This document shows positions 24,069 to 31,024 of a stretch of 31,024 nucleotides of DNA, piece after piece. Position 1 is the first letter of the stretch; each line of letters starts with the position of its first letter. A program made the position numbers and the translations under genes. Source of the DNA: CAKOSP01 sp964404455. GTDB lineage: Bacteria; Bacillota_I; Bacilli_A; RF39; UBA660. The DNA is taken from positions 1 through 31,024 of the forward strand of contig CAYOJY010000004.1 of the NCBI GenBank assembly GCA_964404455.1, read 5' to 3'. The notes beneath the pieces were generated by a model that saw nothing but the letters and a program-made list of their open reading frames with translations, ran no database searches and was not told the DNA's origin.

Positions 24069-24347
24069 TTATTTTTCAATTTTTTTTAATATAAAATATT
24101 TACATCCCACCGCGCACCGTTCCTTAATATAATTATCTATTTTTTTGTAATCATTATAGGATTTAAATATTTTATTATTTGAATCACAAAAACCTTTTAA
24201 TCTTAATTTTCCATATGCCCAATCTCCAATTATATAATCAAAATCATCAAAATAATCCGTTATTTTTTCTAAAGCAAGAGCTTTATCAAAACCCTCTTTT
24301 TCATTTTTTATTAATTCATATTTTTTATCATTAATTAATATTTCCAT
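24069..24347 (-). CDS. yutD: YutD family protein (DUF1027)
   Basis: 92 residues. FDYIIGDWAYGKLRLKGFCD is the YutD signature, and the C-terminal YIKERCAVGCKYFILKK with its conserved cysteines also fits. The role is unknown in B. subtilis. GGGAGGATTT precedes the ATG; the gene starts 9 bases after the preceding tail-anchored protein gene, so they are co-transcribed. Confidence 0.9.
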   Translation of the reverse strand: MEILINDKKYELIKNEKEGFDKALALEKITDYFDDFDYIIGDWAYGKLRLKGFCDSNNKIFKSYNDYKKIDNYIKERCAVGCKYFILKKIEK

Positions 24348-24356
24348 AAATCCTCC

Positions 24357-25163
24357 CTAAATAATTAAAAAAGTTATAATAGAAATTCCCATAATCAATG
24401 TACTAATTACACTCATAATAAGCAGGATATCAACATAACCATTACCTGATGATAAATGGTTTTTATAAAAATCATTTATAGCTTTTTCTAACAAATATTC
24501 AAAATTAATAGCATACTTATTCACCTTTAAAGCTTTATATACTTCTTCATTAATTTTTTCTACATCCATAGCGCTTAATGCTTTAACATCTGTATAACTT
24601 TTTGATATTACTCGATAAGCTTCCGGGCTTAATAAATGTTTTGGCTGTTCTACTTCAACTTTACTATTTAAATTATTTTGTTCATTAAAATAATTAATTA
24701 TCTCATATTCGTTTTTGGTGTGTAGAAAATTATAAGAAATAATTAACTCATGATTAGCAGATGGGCTATATAATAATTGTTTGAATTTCTTTTCTTCTTC
24801 TTCAGTTACCGAAAACTTTACTTTTTTAGTAATAAACATATCAATTAATATTTTTTCAATTATTAAAAAATATGGATTTGGTTTTTCTGAAGTTTTTTCA
24901 ATATCTTCAAAATTTTGTAAATGTTTTTTAAATTCTTCTATTTTATTTAGCGGATATCCATATTTAGATAAATTAACATTTAAAGATTTTTCATTTTTAG
25001 TTAAATACGCATTGGTTATATCTAATTCACCATAGATTAAAGATAACGTTCTTATAACAACAACTAAAAAATTATTGTGCAAAACACTATTCGGTTTATC
25101 TTTACTATCTAAAAAGTTTTTTACGGCCTCATTCATAGCCTCATTAACAAAATATGTTTCCAC
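24357..25163 (-). CDS. Tail-anchored hypothetical protein
   Basis: 268 residues, mostly helical and charged, with a single C-terminal transmembrane helix at about 245-267 (VDILLIMSVISTLIMGISII). GTG start with GGTGA upstream. The linker before residue 190 reads QPKHLLSPEAYRVISKSY. Same operon as yutD and yunB. I do not recognise the family. Confidence 0.7.
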   Translation of the reverse strand: METYFVNEAMNEAVKNFLDSKDKPNSVLHNNFLVVVIRTLSLIYGELDITNAYLTKNEKSLNVNLSKYGYPLNKIEEFKKHLQNFEDIEKTSEKPNPYFLIIEKILIDMFITKKVKFSVTEEEEKKFKQLLYSPSANHELIISYNFLHTKNEYEIINYFNEQNNLNSKVEVEQPKHLLSPEAYRVISKSYTDVKALSAMDVEKINEEVYKALKVNKYAINFEYLLEKAINDFYKNHLSSGNGYVDILLIMSVISTLIMGISIITFLII

Positions 25164-25197
25164 TATTCTTCACCTATTATAAATTATAACACATAAA

Positions 25198-25923
25198 TTA
25201 ATCTATGGGAATATCAATAATATTACTTTTAGAAACAATATCATTACCATATAATAAAGGAACTCTCCCATTAATCATTGCCGCATCAATTAAAAATTCA
25301 TAATTTATCGTTAATTTCTTTTTATTAACTGGGGTTGTTATTAATTCATTTATGGTTATTTCTACAAAAATCTCAGATAAAGCATTGTTTAAACCATAAC
25401 TGGTTACCTTAGTTTTTAAATTTGATTTAATAGAATCTATAAAATTAATCTTAATAGGTATTTTAGGACCTAAATTAGAAATTATAGCATAATCACTGGC
25501 AATAAAAAGCGGAACATCAATATATACTCCATTCTTAGCATTTTTAAAATCCCCTGTCTCTAATTCATAATCTTCTAATGCTTGCAAACTTTTTTTAATA
25601 TTATTGTTAATTGAATTATTTATTATATATGCTCTTTTTAAATCATAATCTACAGAAATAATTTCTCCATTGTTGTTTTTGGTAATTAAAAAGATATTTT
25701 TAATGCTATTTTCTTCTAAAGAATAGCCAATTTGATCATTAATAATTTTATAAACTACTTTTTCTAACTTTAACATAACCATTTCGTTCATTTTAGGAGT
25801 TAAATTACTTAAATATAGCTTTAATAACATAGAAGTTACAAAAATAATATTTATTAAAAATAAAATTAATAAATAAGATATTTTAATTGTTCGCTTTTTT
25901 CTTTTTTTAAAAACAACTTTCAT
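25198..25923 (-). CDS. yunB: YunB family sporulation-associated protein
   Basis: 241 residues. One N-terminal membrane helix at about 16-38 follows a very basic start (VVFKKRKKRTIKISYLLI). The body has LGPKIPIKINFIDSIKSNLK, then TSYGLNNALSEIFVEITINE and INGRVPLLYGND. These match YunB, an uncharacterised protein needed for normal sporulation in B. subtilis. Location next to yutD agrees with Bacillus gene order. The ATG has no Shine-Dalgarno site and lies in the stem of a 10-bp inverted repeat. Confidence 0.88.
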   Translation of the reverse strand: MKVVFKKRKKRTIKISYLLILFLINIIFVTSMLLKLYLSNLTPKMNEMVMLKLEKVVYKIINDQIGYSLEENSIKNIFLITKNNNGEIISVDYDLKRAYIINNSINNNIKKSLQALEDYELETGDFKNAKNGVYIDVPLFIASDYAIISNLGPKIPIKINFIDSIKSNLKTKVTSYGLNNALSEIFVEITINELITTPVNKKKLTINYEFLIDAAMINGRVPLLYGNDIVSKSNIIDIPID

Positions 25924-25942
25924 AATTAAATATATGAAAGTT
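25915..25942 (-). repeat. 10-bp inverted repeat covering the yunB start codon
   Basis: AACTTTCATA and TATGAAAGTT are perfect complements around an 8-base loop. In the mRNA the AUG lies in the 3' arm, so the hairpin would hide it; as DNA it could be an operator. Confidence 0.65.
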
Positions 25943-25947
25943 ATTGA

Positions 25948-26718
25948 CTAAAAACTTAAAATTGATTTTAAAAAGATAAATATTCCCACTAAAAAAGCAA
26001 TTAAAATAACAACAACGAGAACTTCCGTTAAAAATTTGCTTTTTCCTTTTTCGTTTTCTAGCTCCATAAAGTCTTTTTTATCAAATTGAGTACTTTTTGA
26101 AAAAAAAGTTTGTTCTAAATCCTGGGTAGTTTGAATGTTTTCTTTTATTTCTGGTAAATTTTCAATTTCATTACCAGCTTTTAAATGATTAAAAATATTT
26201 ATTGTTGAATCTGTATCTTCTATTTTTTGAGATTTTTCTTCATTTATCGTTATAGTACTAATTAAATTTAATAAATCATTTGAATTATCCGATTTATTAT
26301 TTTCTAATGCTGGTTTTTCAATTTGCAAATTTTTTAAAATATCAAATTGAGTATCTCGCATTTTTTTAGCCCGATCTTCTTCATAAGTAACCGGTTTTTC
26401 TATTCTAGCCTTATTTAAAATAGCATTTATATCATATTCTTTCGTTATTTCATCTTTAGCGTTAATCTCAATATCTTCATCTTCAAGACGAATACTTTTT
26501 CTTTTAGGTGCTTCATTATATTTAGTATCTAATATTTTTTTTATCTTTGTCACATCAATTTCATTTTTATAATTATCACTTAAAATTGTTGCATTATTAG
26601 AAATATCAAAATTTTCCAATTCACTTTTGTTAATATTTTGATATATTTTTTCATTTCGCTCAAGTCTTGATAAAGATTTTTTTTCTGACGGACTATATTT
26701 TGCCATTCTACTATCCAT
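25948..26718 (-). CDS. Tail-anchored, largely disordered hypothetical protein
   Basis: 256 residues. Residues 1-225 are highly charged and low in hydrophobics (Lys/Glu/Asp/Asn-rich), with a possible short motif YDINAILNKARIEKPV near 95-110. A single transmembrane helix at about 232-253 (VLVVVILIAFLVGIFIFLKS) ends the protein. AAGGTG precedes the ATG. It heads the minus-strand group with yunB and is divergent from the ferredoxin gene. Function unknown; the plan suggests a membrane-tethered scaffold. Confidence 0.7.
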   Translation of the reverse strand: MDSRMAKYSPSEKKSLSRLERNEKIYQNINKSELENFDISNNATILSDNYKNEIDVTKIKKILDTKYNEAPKRKSIRLEDEDIEINAKDEITKEYDINAILNKARIEKPVTYEEDRAKKMRDTQFDILKNLQIEKPALENNKSDNSNDLLNLISTITINEEKSQKIEDTDSTINIFNHLKAGNEIENLPEIKENIQTTQDLEQTFFSKSTQFDKKDFMELENEKGKSKFLTEVLVVVILIAFLVGIFIFLKSILSF

Positions 26719-26775
26719 ATAAACACCTTCTTATAAAAATAATACCATACTTTACAATGTTTTCAAATATTAATA

Positions 26776-26804
26776 TTGATTTATTTCAACTTGTTGACTA
26801 TAAT
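26776..26804 (+). promoter_or_regulatory. Promoter of the ferredoxin gene
   Basis: TTGATT (26776-26781), 17-base spacer, TATAAT (26799-26804). Confidence 0.75.
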
Positions 26805-26820
26805 TAGACAAGGAGGAACA

Positions 26821-27081
26821 ATGAAAAAAATAATTGTTAGAGATGGAGCTTGCATTGGTTGTGGAGCTTGCATTGCCATAGATCCCAATCATTTTGATTT
26901 TAATGACGATGGGTATGCGATGGTTATAAGTAATGAGGATTTAGAAACGAGTGCATTAAAAAACGCTATTAGCTCATGTCCCACAAATGCAATTAAAATG
27001 ATAGACGATAATGAACATCACTGTAGTTGCGAAGATGATGCCGCTTGTGGAGAAAATTGCTCTGATTGTACTTGCAAATAA
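26821..27081 (+). CDS. Single-cluster [4Fe-4S] ferredoxin with Cys-rich tail
   Basis: 86 residues. C11, C14 and C17 (ACIGCGAC) with C53 in SSCPTNAI coordinate one [4Fe-4S] cluster, as in the Fer of Bacillus. The C-terminal 21 residues add six more cysteines (C68, C70, C76, C80, C83, C85) and two histidines in an acidic context, which could bind extra metal. The ATG at 26821 is chosen because AAGGAGG stands 4 bases upstream; a longer in-frame reading from 26776 overlaps the promoter. Confidence 0.93.
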   Translation: MKKIIVRDGACIGCGACIAIDPNHFDFNDDGYAMVISNEDLETSALKNAISSCPTNAIKMIDDNEHHCSCEDDAACGENCSDCTCK

Positions 27082-27110
27082 AAAATTGTTAGTTAATTCT
27101 AACAATTTTT
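27081..27110. terminator. Bidirectional terminator between ferredoxin and rluB
   Basis: Perfect 12-bp stem AAAAATTGTTAG/CTAACAATTTTT with a TTAATT loop. It also includes the rluB stop codon (TAG). Confidence 0.88.
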
Positions 27111-27818
27111 ATTTGCATAAAATGTTTTTGTTTCTTTAATAGTCAACTCACGATATTCGCCTGATTTTAAATTATCAATTTTTAAATGCCCATATCCTGT
27201 TCGCGTTAATTTTTCAACACTATACCCTAATTCTTTAAATATATTTTTAACAATATGATTTCGACCTTCTATAATTGTTAATTCAATAAAAGACGTCTTT
27301 TTCTCTTGATTTTTTTTGCGAATTTTAAAATTTACAATATTTACTTTTTTATTATCAACAACTACACCATTTTTTAAAGATTTAATGGCGTTTGCGTCTA
27401 AAATACCCTCAATTTTAACTAAGTAGGTTTTTTTTATTTCATTCTTGGGATGCATTAAATAATTTGCAAATTCACCATCATTTGTTAAGATAATAATTCC
27501 CGTCGTATCATAATCTAAACGACCAACAGAATATATTCGCTCATTAGTATCAATTAAATCAACCACTGTAATCCTATTTTTATCATCTGAAGCAGAACTG
27601 ACAACACTTCGCGGCTTATGTAACAAATAATACTTTTTTTGAATCTCTTTATTAATTAAAATTCCATCAATTGTTATTAAATCTGTAGAAGTAACTTTAG
27701 TACCTAATTCAGTTATTAATTTATCATTAACATACACTTTTTTATTTTTGATTAATTTTTCAGCTTCTCTTCTTGAACAATACCCATAATTTGCAATTGC
27801 TTTATGTATTCTTTCCAT
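27099..27818 (-). CDS. rluB: 23S rRNA pseudouridine synthase RluB family
   Basis: About 239 residues. N-terminal S4 RNA-binding domain (RIHKAIANYGYCSRREAEKL, then KKVYVND). Catalytic domain with YSVGRLDYDTTGIIILTNDG, where the Asp of GRLD is the nucleophile, and EGRNHIVKNIFKELG. It modifies 23S rRNA near U2605-type sites. ATG at 27818 follows GGTG; a TTG at 27821 is less likely. It follows spmB as in the B. subtilis dacB-spmA-spmB-rluB order. Confidence 0.93.
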   Translation of the reverse strand: MERIHKAIANYGYCSRREAEKLIKNKKVYVNDKLITELGTKVTSTDLITIDGILINKEIQKKYYLLHKPRSVVSSASDDKNRITVVDLIDTNERIYSVGRLDYDTTGIIILTNDGEFANYLMHPKNEIKKTYLVKIEGILDANAIKSLKNGVVVDNKKVNIVNFKIRKKNQEKKTSFIELTIIEGRNHIVKNIFKELGYSVEKLTRTGYGHLKIDNLKSGEYRELTIKETKTFYANKNC

Positions 27819-27873
27819 CAATAAACACCAATTACATTATATCACGAAATTCCTATTTATTGCAGGAATTAAA

Positions 27874-28392
27874 TTAAAAAAAGGATTTTGTTAAAATAAA
27901 GGCTAATAAAATTCCTATAAAATCAGCAAATAACCCAACGGTTAAAGCATATCTTGATTTCATAATTTTTACACTGGCAAAGTAAAGGGCAATAACATAA
28001 AGAGTTGTATCTGTACACCCTTGTAAAATAGATGCCAGTTGGCCAATATAAGAATCTGGACCATGGGTTATAAATATATCATTCATAATAGCTAAGGTTG
28101 CCGTCCCCGATATTGGTCTTAATAATGCCATAGGAATAACCTCAAAAGGGATGTTTAGTTTATTAAATGTAGGTAATAAAAATTTTAAGGCACCATCTAA
28201 AAAGTTACTATCTAAAAATATATTAATAGCAAAAACCATACTAATAACAGCCGGGAAAATATTAAAAGTCATTATTAAACCTTCTTTAGCGCCATCTAAA
28301 AAAGATTCATAAATATTAACTTTCTTTTTTAAACCATAAAAAATGATACTAATAATAAATAACGGGATAATAATCTTAGATAAACTACTCAT
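27874..28392 (-). CDS. spmB: Spore maturation protein SpmB
   Basis: 172 residues (about 178 in B. subtilis), nucleoside-recognition (Gate) domain membrane protein. YESFLDGAKEGLIMTFNIFP, MALLRPISGTATLAIMNDIF and ILQGCTDTTLYVIALYF are typical. With SpmA it contributes to spore core dehydration in B. subtilis; homologues also occur outside spore formers. The ATG overlaps the spmA stop by 8 bases behind AGGAG. Confidence 0.94.
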   Translation of the reverse strand: MSSLSKIIIPLFIISIIFYGLKKKVNIYESFLDGAKEGLIMTFNIFPAVISMVFAINIFLDSNFLDGALKFLLPTFNKLNIPFEVIPMALLRPISGTATLAIMNDIFITHGPDSYIGQLASILQGCTDTTLYVIALYFASVKIMKSRYALTVGLFADFIGILLAFILTKSFF

Positions 28393-28966
28393 TATTTTTT
28401 CTCCTAATAAAATAATCTAATATTAAACCACAGAAATTAGAACAAAGAGTAGCTATAATTCCAGGAATTATAATAGCTTCAGGACTAACTGAACCCATTG
28501 AAACTCTTAAGGCTAATACTGTAGTCGGTATTAATGTTACTCCTCCAGTATTTAATACTAAAAAAGTTATCATCGAAGATGATGCAACTTCTTTTTTAGG
28601 ATTAATTTTTTGCAATTCCTTCATTGCTTTTAAACCAAATGGTGTGGCAGCACTACCGAGTCCCATCATATTTGCGGCAACATTTGAGGCAATGTAACCA
28701 AGAGCTAAATTATCTTTGGGAACCTTAGGAAATAATATTTTTAATATTGGCCGAAAGAAATTAGCTACTATATTTAATAAGCCACTATTTTCCGCAATTT
28801 TCATAATCCCCGTCCATAAAACAATAATTGGTAAAATTGATAAAATTAGTTCAAGTGCCTGATTACCATTAGTTAAAATACTTTTGTTTATTATGTCAAT
28901 ATTACCAGTGAACAAACTATAAATTATTCCAATAAAAATTAAACTACCCCAAATGTATCCTACCAT
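28385..28966 (-). CDS. spmA: Spore maturation protein SpmA
   Basis: About 193 residues (196 in B. subtilis). IMKIAENSGLLNIVANFFRP, LGYIASNVAANMMGLGSAAT and SSSMITFLVLNTGGVTLIPT are family signatures. I choose the ATG at 28966 (MVGYIWGSLIF), which overlaps the dacB stop and matches the family start; a TTG at 28996 would extend it without support. Co-translated with dacB and spmB. Confidence 0.94.
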   Translation of the reverse strand: MVGYIWGSLIFIGIIYSLFTGNIDIINKSILTNGNQALELILSILPIIVLWTGIMKIAENSGLLNIVANFFRPILKILFPKVPKDNLALGYIASNVAANMMGLGSAATPFGLKAMKELQKINPKKEVASSSMITFLVLNTGGVTLIPTTVLALRVSMGSVSPEAIIIPGIIATLCSNFCGLILDYFIRRKNNE

Positions 28967-30018
28967 GAAACCATCCATTTTAATATTTTTTGCCAAAACG
29001 TTATAATATTAGTTTTAGTTTTATTTATTAACAAATCTTCTTCATGCAATAATTGATTATTTAAATAAACCTTAGCAACTCCCACTTTATTCCCAACTTT
29101 CTTTTTATATAATTCATATTTAACACTTAAATTATCTTTTTCATTTGGTTTTACTAAAGCATAATAATCGTTTTTAACATAAATTATTTTATTTCCTTTT
29201 TTTAAGGAAGTTACTTCTTTATCCAAAACTTGCACACTAATATATTCTTTGAAAATTTTTTCATATAATGATTCATGATTAGCAAAATCATTCCCGTCAT
29301 TTAAAGTGACTATTATAAGATTTTTATTATCTTTACTTCCTGTAGTCACTAAAGTTCGTTTAGCTTTTTCAGTATATCCGGTTTTTCCTCCAGTAATATA
29401 GTCATTTCTAAATAATAATTTATTTTTATTCGTCCAACTATAAGTTTTTTTATCAGTTTTAATAATTTTATTTTTAATTTTAAATATTTCATTAAATGTT
29501 TTATTTTTCATAGCGTATTTAGTTATAACCGCCATATCATATGCTGTTGAGTAATTTGCTGAATTTTTTTCTTCCAATCCATGATTATTTACAAAAATAG
29601 TATTTTTCAATTTTAATTCTTTAACTTTATTATTCATTAATTCTACAAAATCAGGCATACCATTAGCGGTAGCTACCGCTAACATAACCGCAGCATCATT
29701 TCCACTTCTTAACATTAACCCATATAATAAATCGTTTATTTTTATTTTTTCGCCCATTTCAATATATATCGCACTACCATAAGCTTTTAAAACGTCTTCC
29801 GTAACTGTTATTTCTTTATTTAAATCAATATGTTCAATAACAATTATAGCAGTCATAATTTTTGTTATACTAGCAATCAATCTTTTTTCATCTTTGTTTT
29901 TAGAAAGTAATACGCTTCCGCTGTTTTGATCCATTACAACATAGCTAGATGCAGATATGGCGTTTACTGTTTTAGGAAACAATATTAATATAAGTAAAAG
30001 TAATCCTAATTTTCTCAT
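28960..30018 (-). CDS. dacB: D-alanyl-D-alanine carboxypeptidase (DacB/DacF-type PBP)
   Basis: 352 residues. Signal peptide at 1-20 (LGLLLLILILFPKTVNA). Serine-peptidase S11 motifs: SITK with nucleophile S50, SGN at 105-107 and KTG at 212-214 (GGKTGYT). A beta-rich C-terminal domain and an amphipathic C-terminal end (FWQKILKWMVSW) for membrane attachment follow. It trims peptidoglycan stem peptides and, in the dacB-spmA-spmB operon of B. subtilis, acts on spore cortex. It is the first gene of the same order here. Confidence 0.95.
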   Translation of the reverse strand: MRKLGLLLLILILFPKTVNAISASSYVVMDQNSGSVLLSKNKDEKRLIASITKIMTAIIVIEHIDLNKEITVTEDVLKAYGSAIYIEMGEKIKINDLLYGLMLRSGNDAAVMLAVATANGMPDFVELMNNKVKELKLKNTIFVNNHGLEEKNSANYSTAYDMAVITKYAMKNKTFNEIFKIKNKIIKTDKKTYSWTNKNKLLFRNDYITGGKTGYTEKAKRTLVTTGSKDNKNLIIVTLNDGNDFANHESLYEKIFKEYISVQVLDKEVTSLKKGNKIIYVKNDYYALVKPNEKDNLSVKYELYKKKVGNKVGVAKVYLNNQLLHEEDLLINKTKTNIITFWQKILKWMVSW

Positions 30019-30064
30019 AAGATATCACGCCTTCAAAAAAGTTTATGACAAATTCCCATTTTTC

Positions 30065-30093
30065 TTTACTAATAATTCAAAAATAGGTATAAT
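30065..30093 (+). promoter_or_regulatory. Promoter of the E2-like gene
   Basis: TTTACT (30065-30070), 17-base spacer, TATAAT (30088-30093), then AAGGTAG before the ATG at 30115. Confidence 0.65.
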
Positions 30094-30114
30094 TTAGGTG
30101 TAAGGTAGTGATTT

Positions 30115-30951
30115 ATGAAAAAATTTGGTGATCGACGGGATGGCAAGCGAGTTAAAAATTTAGATGTTATCCATAAAATTATGCCTCATTTAATGAATAA
30201 TAGATGCGATGCGGAAGTTTATTTATTTGAAAAATTTGATATCACAAATTTACTAAAATATTTAGATGAAAAAAACGATGGTTTAGAAAAAGAACAACAA
30301 TATACCATATTTATGGCAATTATAACTGCAATATTTAAAACTATCCATAATAGACCATTACTTAATCGCTTTGTTGCCGGCAAAAAATTTTATGATCGAA
30401 ATTTTATAACCGCAAGTTTTGTTATTAAAAAAACCTTTGAAGACACTGCTGAGGAAGCATTATTTATTTATGAATCCCAAAAAGAAGATAATATTAACAC
30501 CATTAAAAATAGAATCAAAAAAGAAGTTGCCGATATTCGCCAAGTCGAACAAACCGCAATTGATAAAACATTAAATTTTATTACTTCTGCTCCTGGTTTA
30601 TTAACAAATATAATTGTAAAAATTATTAAAATTATGGATTTTTATGGTATTGTTCCAAAATCATTAACCCAAGATGATCCTAATTATTCCAGTGTATTAC
30701 TTACTAATTTAGGTAGCATTAAATGCAATCAGGTATATCATCATTTAAATAATTATGGCACTAATTCATTAGTGGTAGCAATCGGAACTATTTATGAAAA
30801 TAATAATAGACAATACGTTGATATTGGCTTTACTGCGGATGAGTGAATAGCTGATGGTTTTTATTTTGCAAAATCTATTTTATTGGCTAAAAAAATTTTA
30901 GAAAATCCAGAGCTATTAGAAGAAAATATTTCAACAATTATTAAAGAATAA
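30115..30951 (+). pseudogene. 2-oxoacid dehydrogenase E2 catalytic-domain-like protein, interrupted by an in-frame TGA
   Basis: Codons 1-243 read through to FTADE and then TGA (30844-30846). The same frame continues IADGFYFAKSILLAKKILEN to TAA at 30949-30951, where the terminator starts, giving 278 codons. E2-like proteins read DER(I/V)ADG here, so a CGA (Arg) to TGA change explains the stop. No lipoyl or E1/E3-binding domain is present, and the catalytic His of the HxxxDG motif is Glu-Arg-type, so it is a non-canonical chloramphenicol-acetyltransferase-fold protein of uncertain activity. Signatures include KIMPHLMNNRCDAEVYLFEK and NRFVAGKKFYDRN. The 34 lost residues hold the conserved DG loop. 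Confidence 0.75.
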
Positions 30952-30976
30952 AAAAAATAGAATAATCTATTTTTTT
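30951..30976 (+). terminator. Terminator of the E2-like gene
   Basis: AAAAAAATAGA/TCTATTTTTTT stem with an ATAA loop; the T run continues to 30978. It follows the second stop codon directly, which supports the full-length 278-codon unit. I see no gene from here to the window end. Confidence 0.8.
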
Positions 30977-31024
30977 TAATTGAAATCTCAACCGCACCAC
31001 TTTGTAATAATTATATTTTATGTG

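Noticed and set aside
30115..30951. UGA decoded as tryptophan (Mycoplasma-type code 4)
   Set aside because: Ku and the phosphoesterase end in TGA with immediate coupled starts of the next gene, Trp residues are encoded by TGG, and family alignment at the E2 site favours Arg, not Trp.

Overview
The window is a very AT-rich, gene-dense bacterial segment. Canonical AGGAGG-type ribosome binding sites, sigma-70 promoters, U-tailed hairpins, tRNAs with encoded CCA, a glycerol-phosphate teichoic acid locus, RNase J, YutD and an S1-domain protein of the GSP13 type all point to a Bacillota genome. My best guess is a low-GC Bacilli lineage near the uncultured RF39/Mollicutes relatives, but this is inference. 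UGA acts as a stop here: the Ku and ligase genes overlap by ATGA, and Trp residues are encoded by TGG. Two blocks keep Bacillus subtilis-like gene order: dacB-spmA-spmB-rluB (27.1-30.0 kb) and a nfu(yutI)/yutH/yutD/yunB neighbourhood (22.0-25.9 kb).

Layout. 1-5.1 kb: partial tRNA-His, a small membrane protein gene, a four-gene non-homologous end-joining operon (separate LigD phosphoesterase, LigD polymerase, Ku and LigD ligase), a Clp-type AAA+ ATPase overlapping a one-helix membrane protein gene, and tRNA-Asn. 5.2-12 kb: a helical-bundle protein, an RNase J paralogue that has lost its metal ligands, a membrane-anchored NodB-like protein, an XRE regulator, an SsbB-like protein, a solitary sufB and two membrane proteins. 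12-16.8 kb: a structured intergenic element, then a teichoic-acid operon (two CDP-glycerol glycerophosphotransferases, a frameshifted tagD, tagG, tagH). 17-19.75 kb: spoVS, then the most unusual locus, a large AgrB-type membrane peptidase fused to an N-terminal membrane domain and a C-terminal helix-turn-helix, followed by a 27-codon peptide gene and an XRE regulator. 19.75-21.5 kb: a DUF308-like membrane protein gene and six tRNA genes. 21.5-31 kb: S1 protein, nfu, yutH-like, Pro-rich protein, yutD, yunB, two tail-anchored proteins, ferredoxin, rluB, spmB, spmA, dacB and an E2-acyltransferase-like gene interrupted by an in-frame TGA.

Two themes connect the genes. First, several families linked to endospores in Bacillus occur together (SpoVS, SpmA/SpmB with a DacB-type carboxypeptidase, YunB, YutH-like, and Ku/LigD, which repairs spore DNA in B. 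subtilis). The organism may sporulate or may descend recently from a spore former. Second, the 17.6-19.7 kb locus looks like a self-contained peptide-signalling module with an uncommon architecture. Two genes (tagD and the E2-like gene) are each broken by one lesion. Either these are real recent pseudogenes or they are errors in this assembly.
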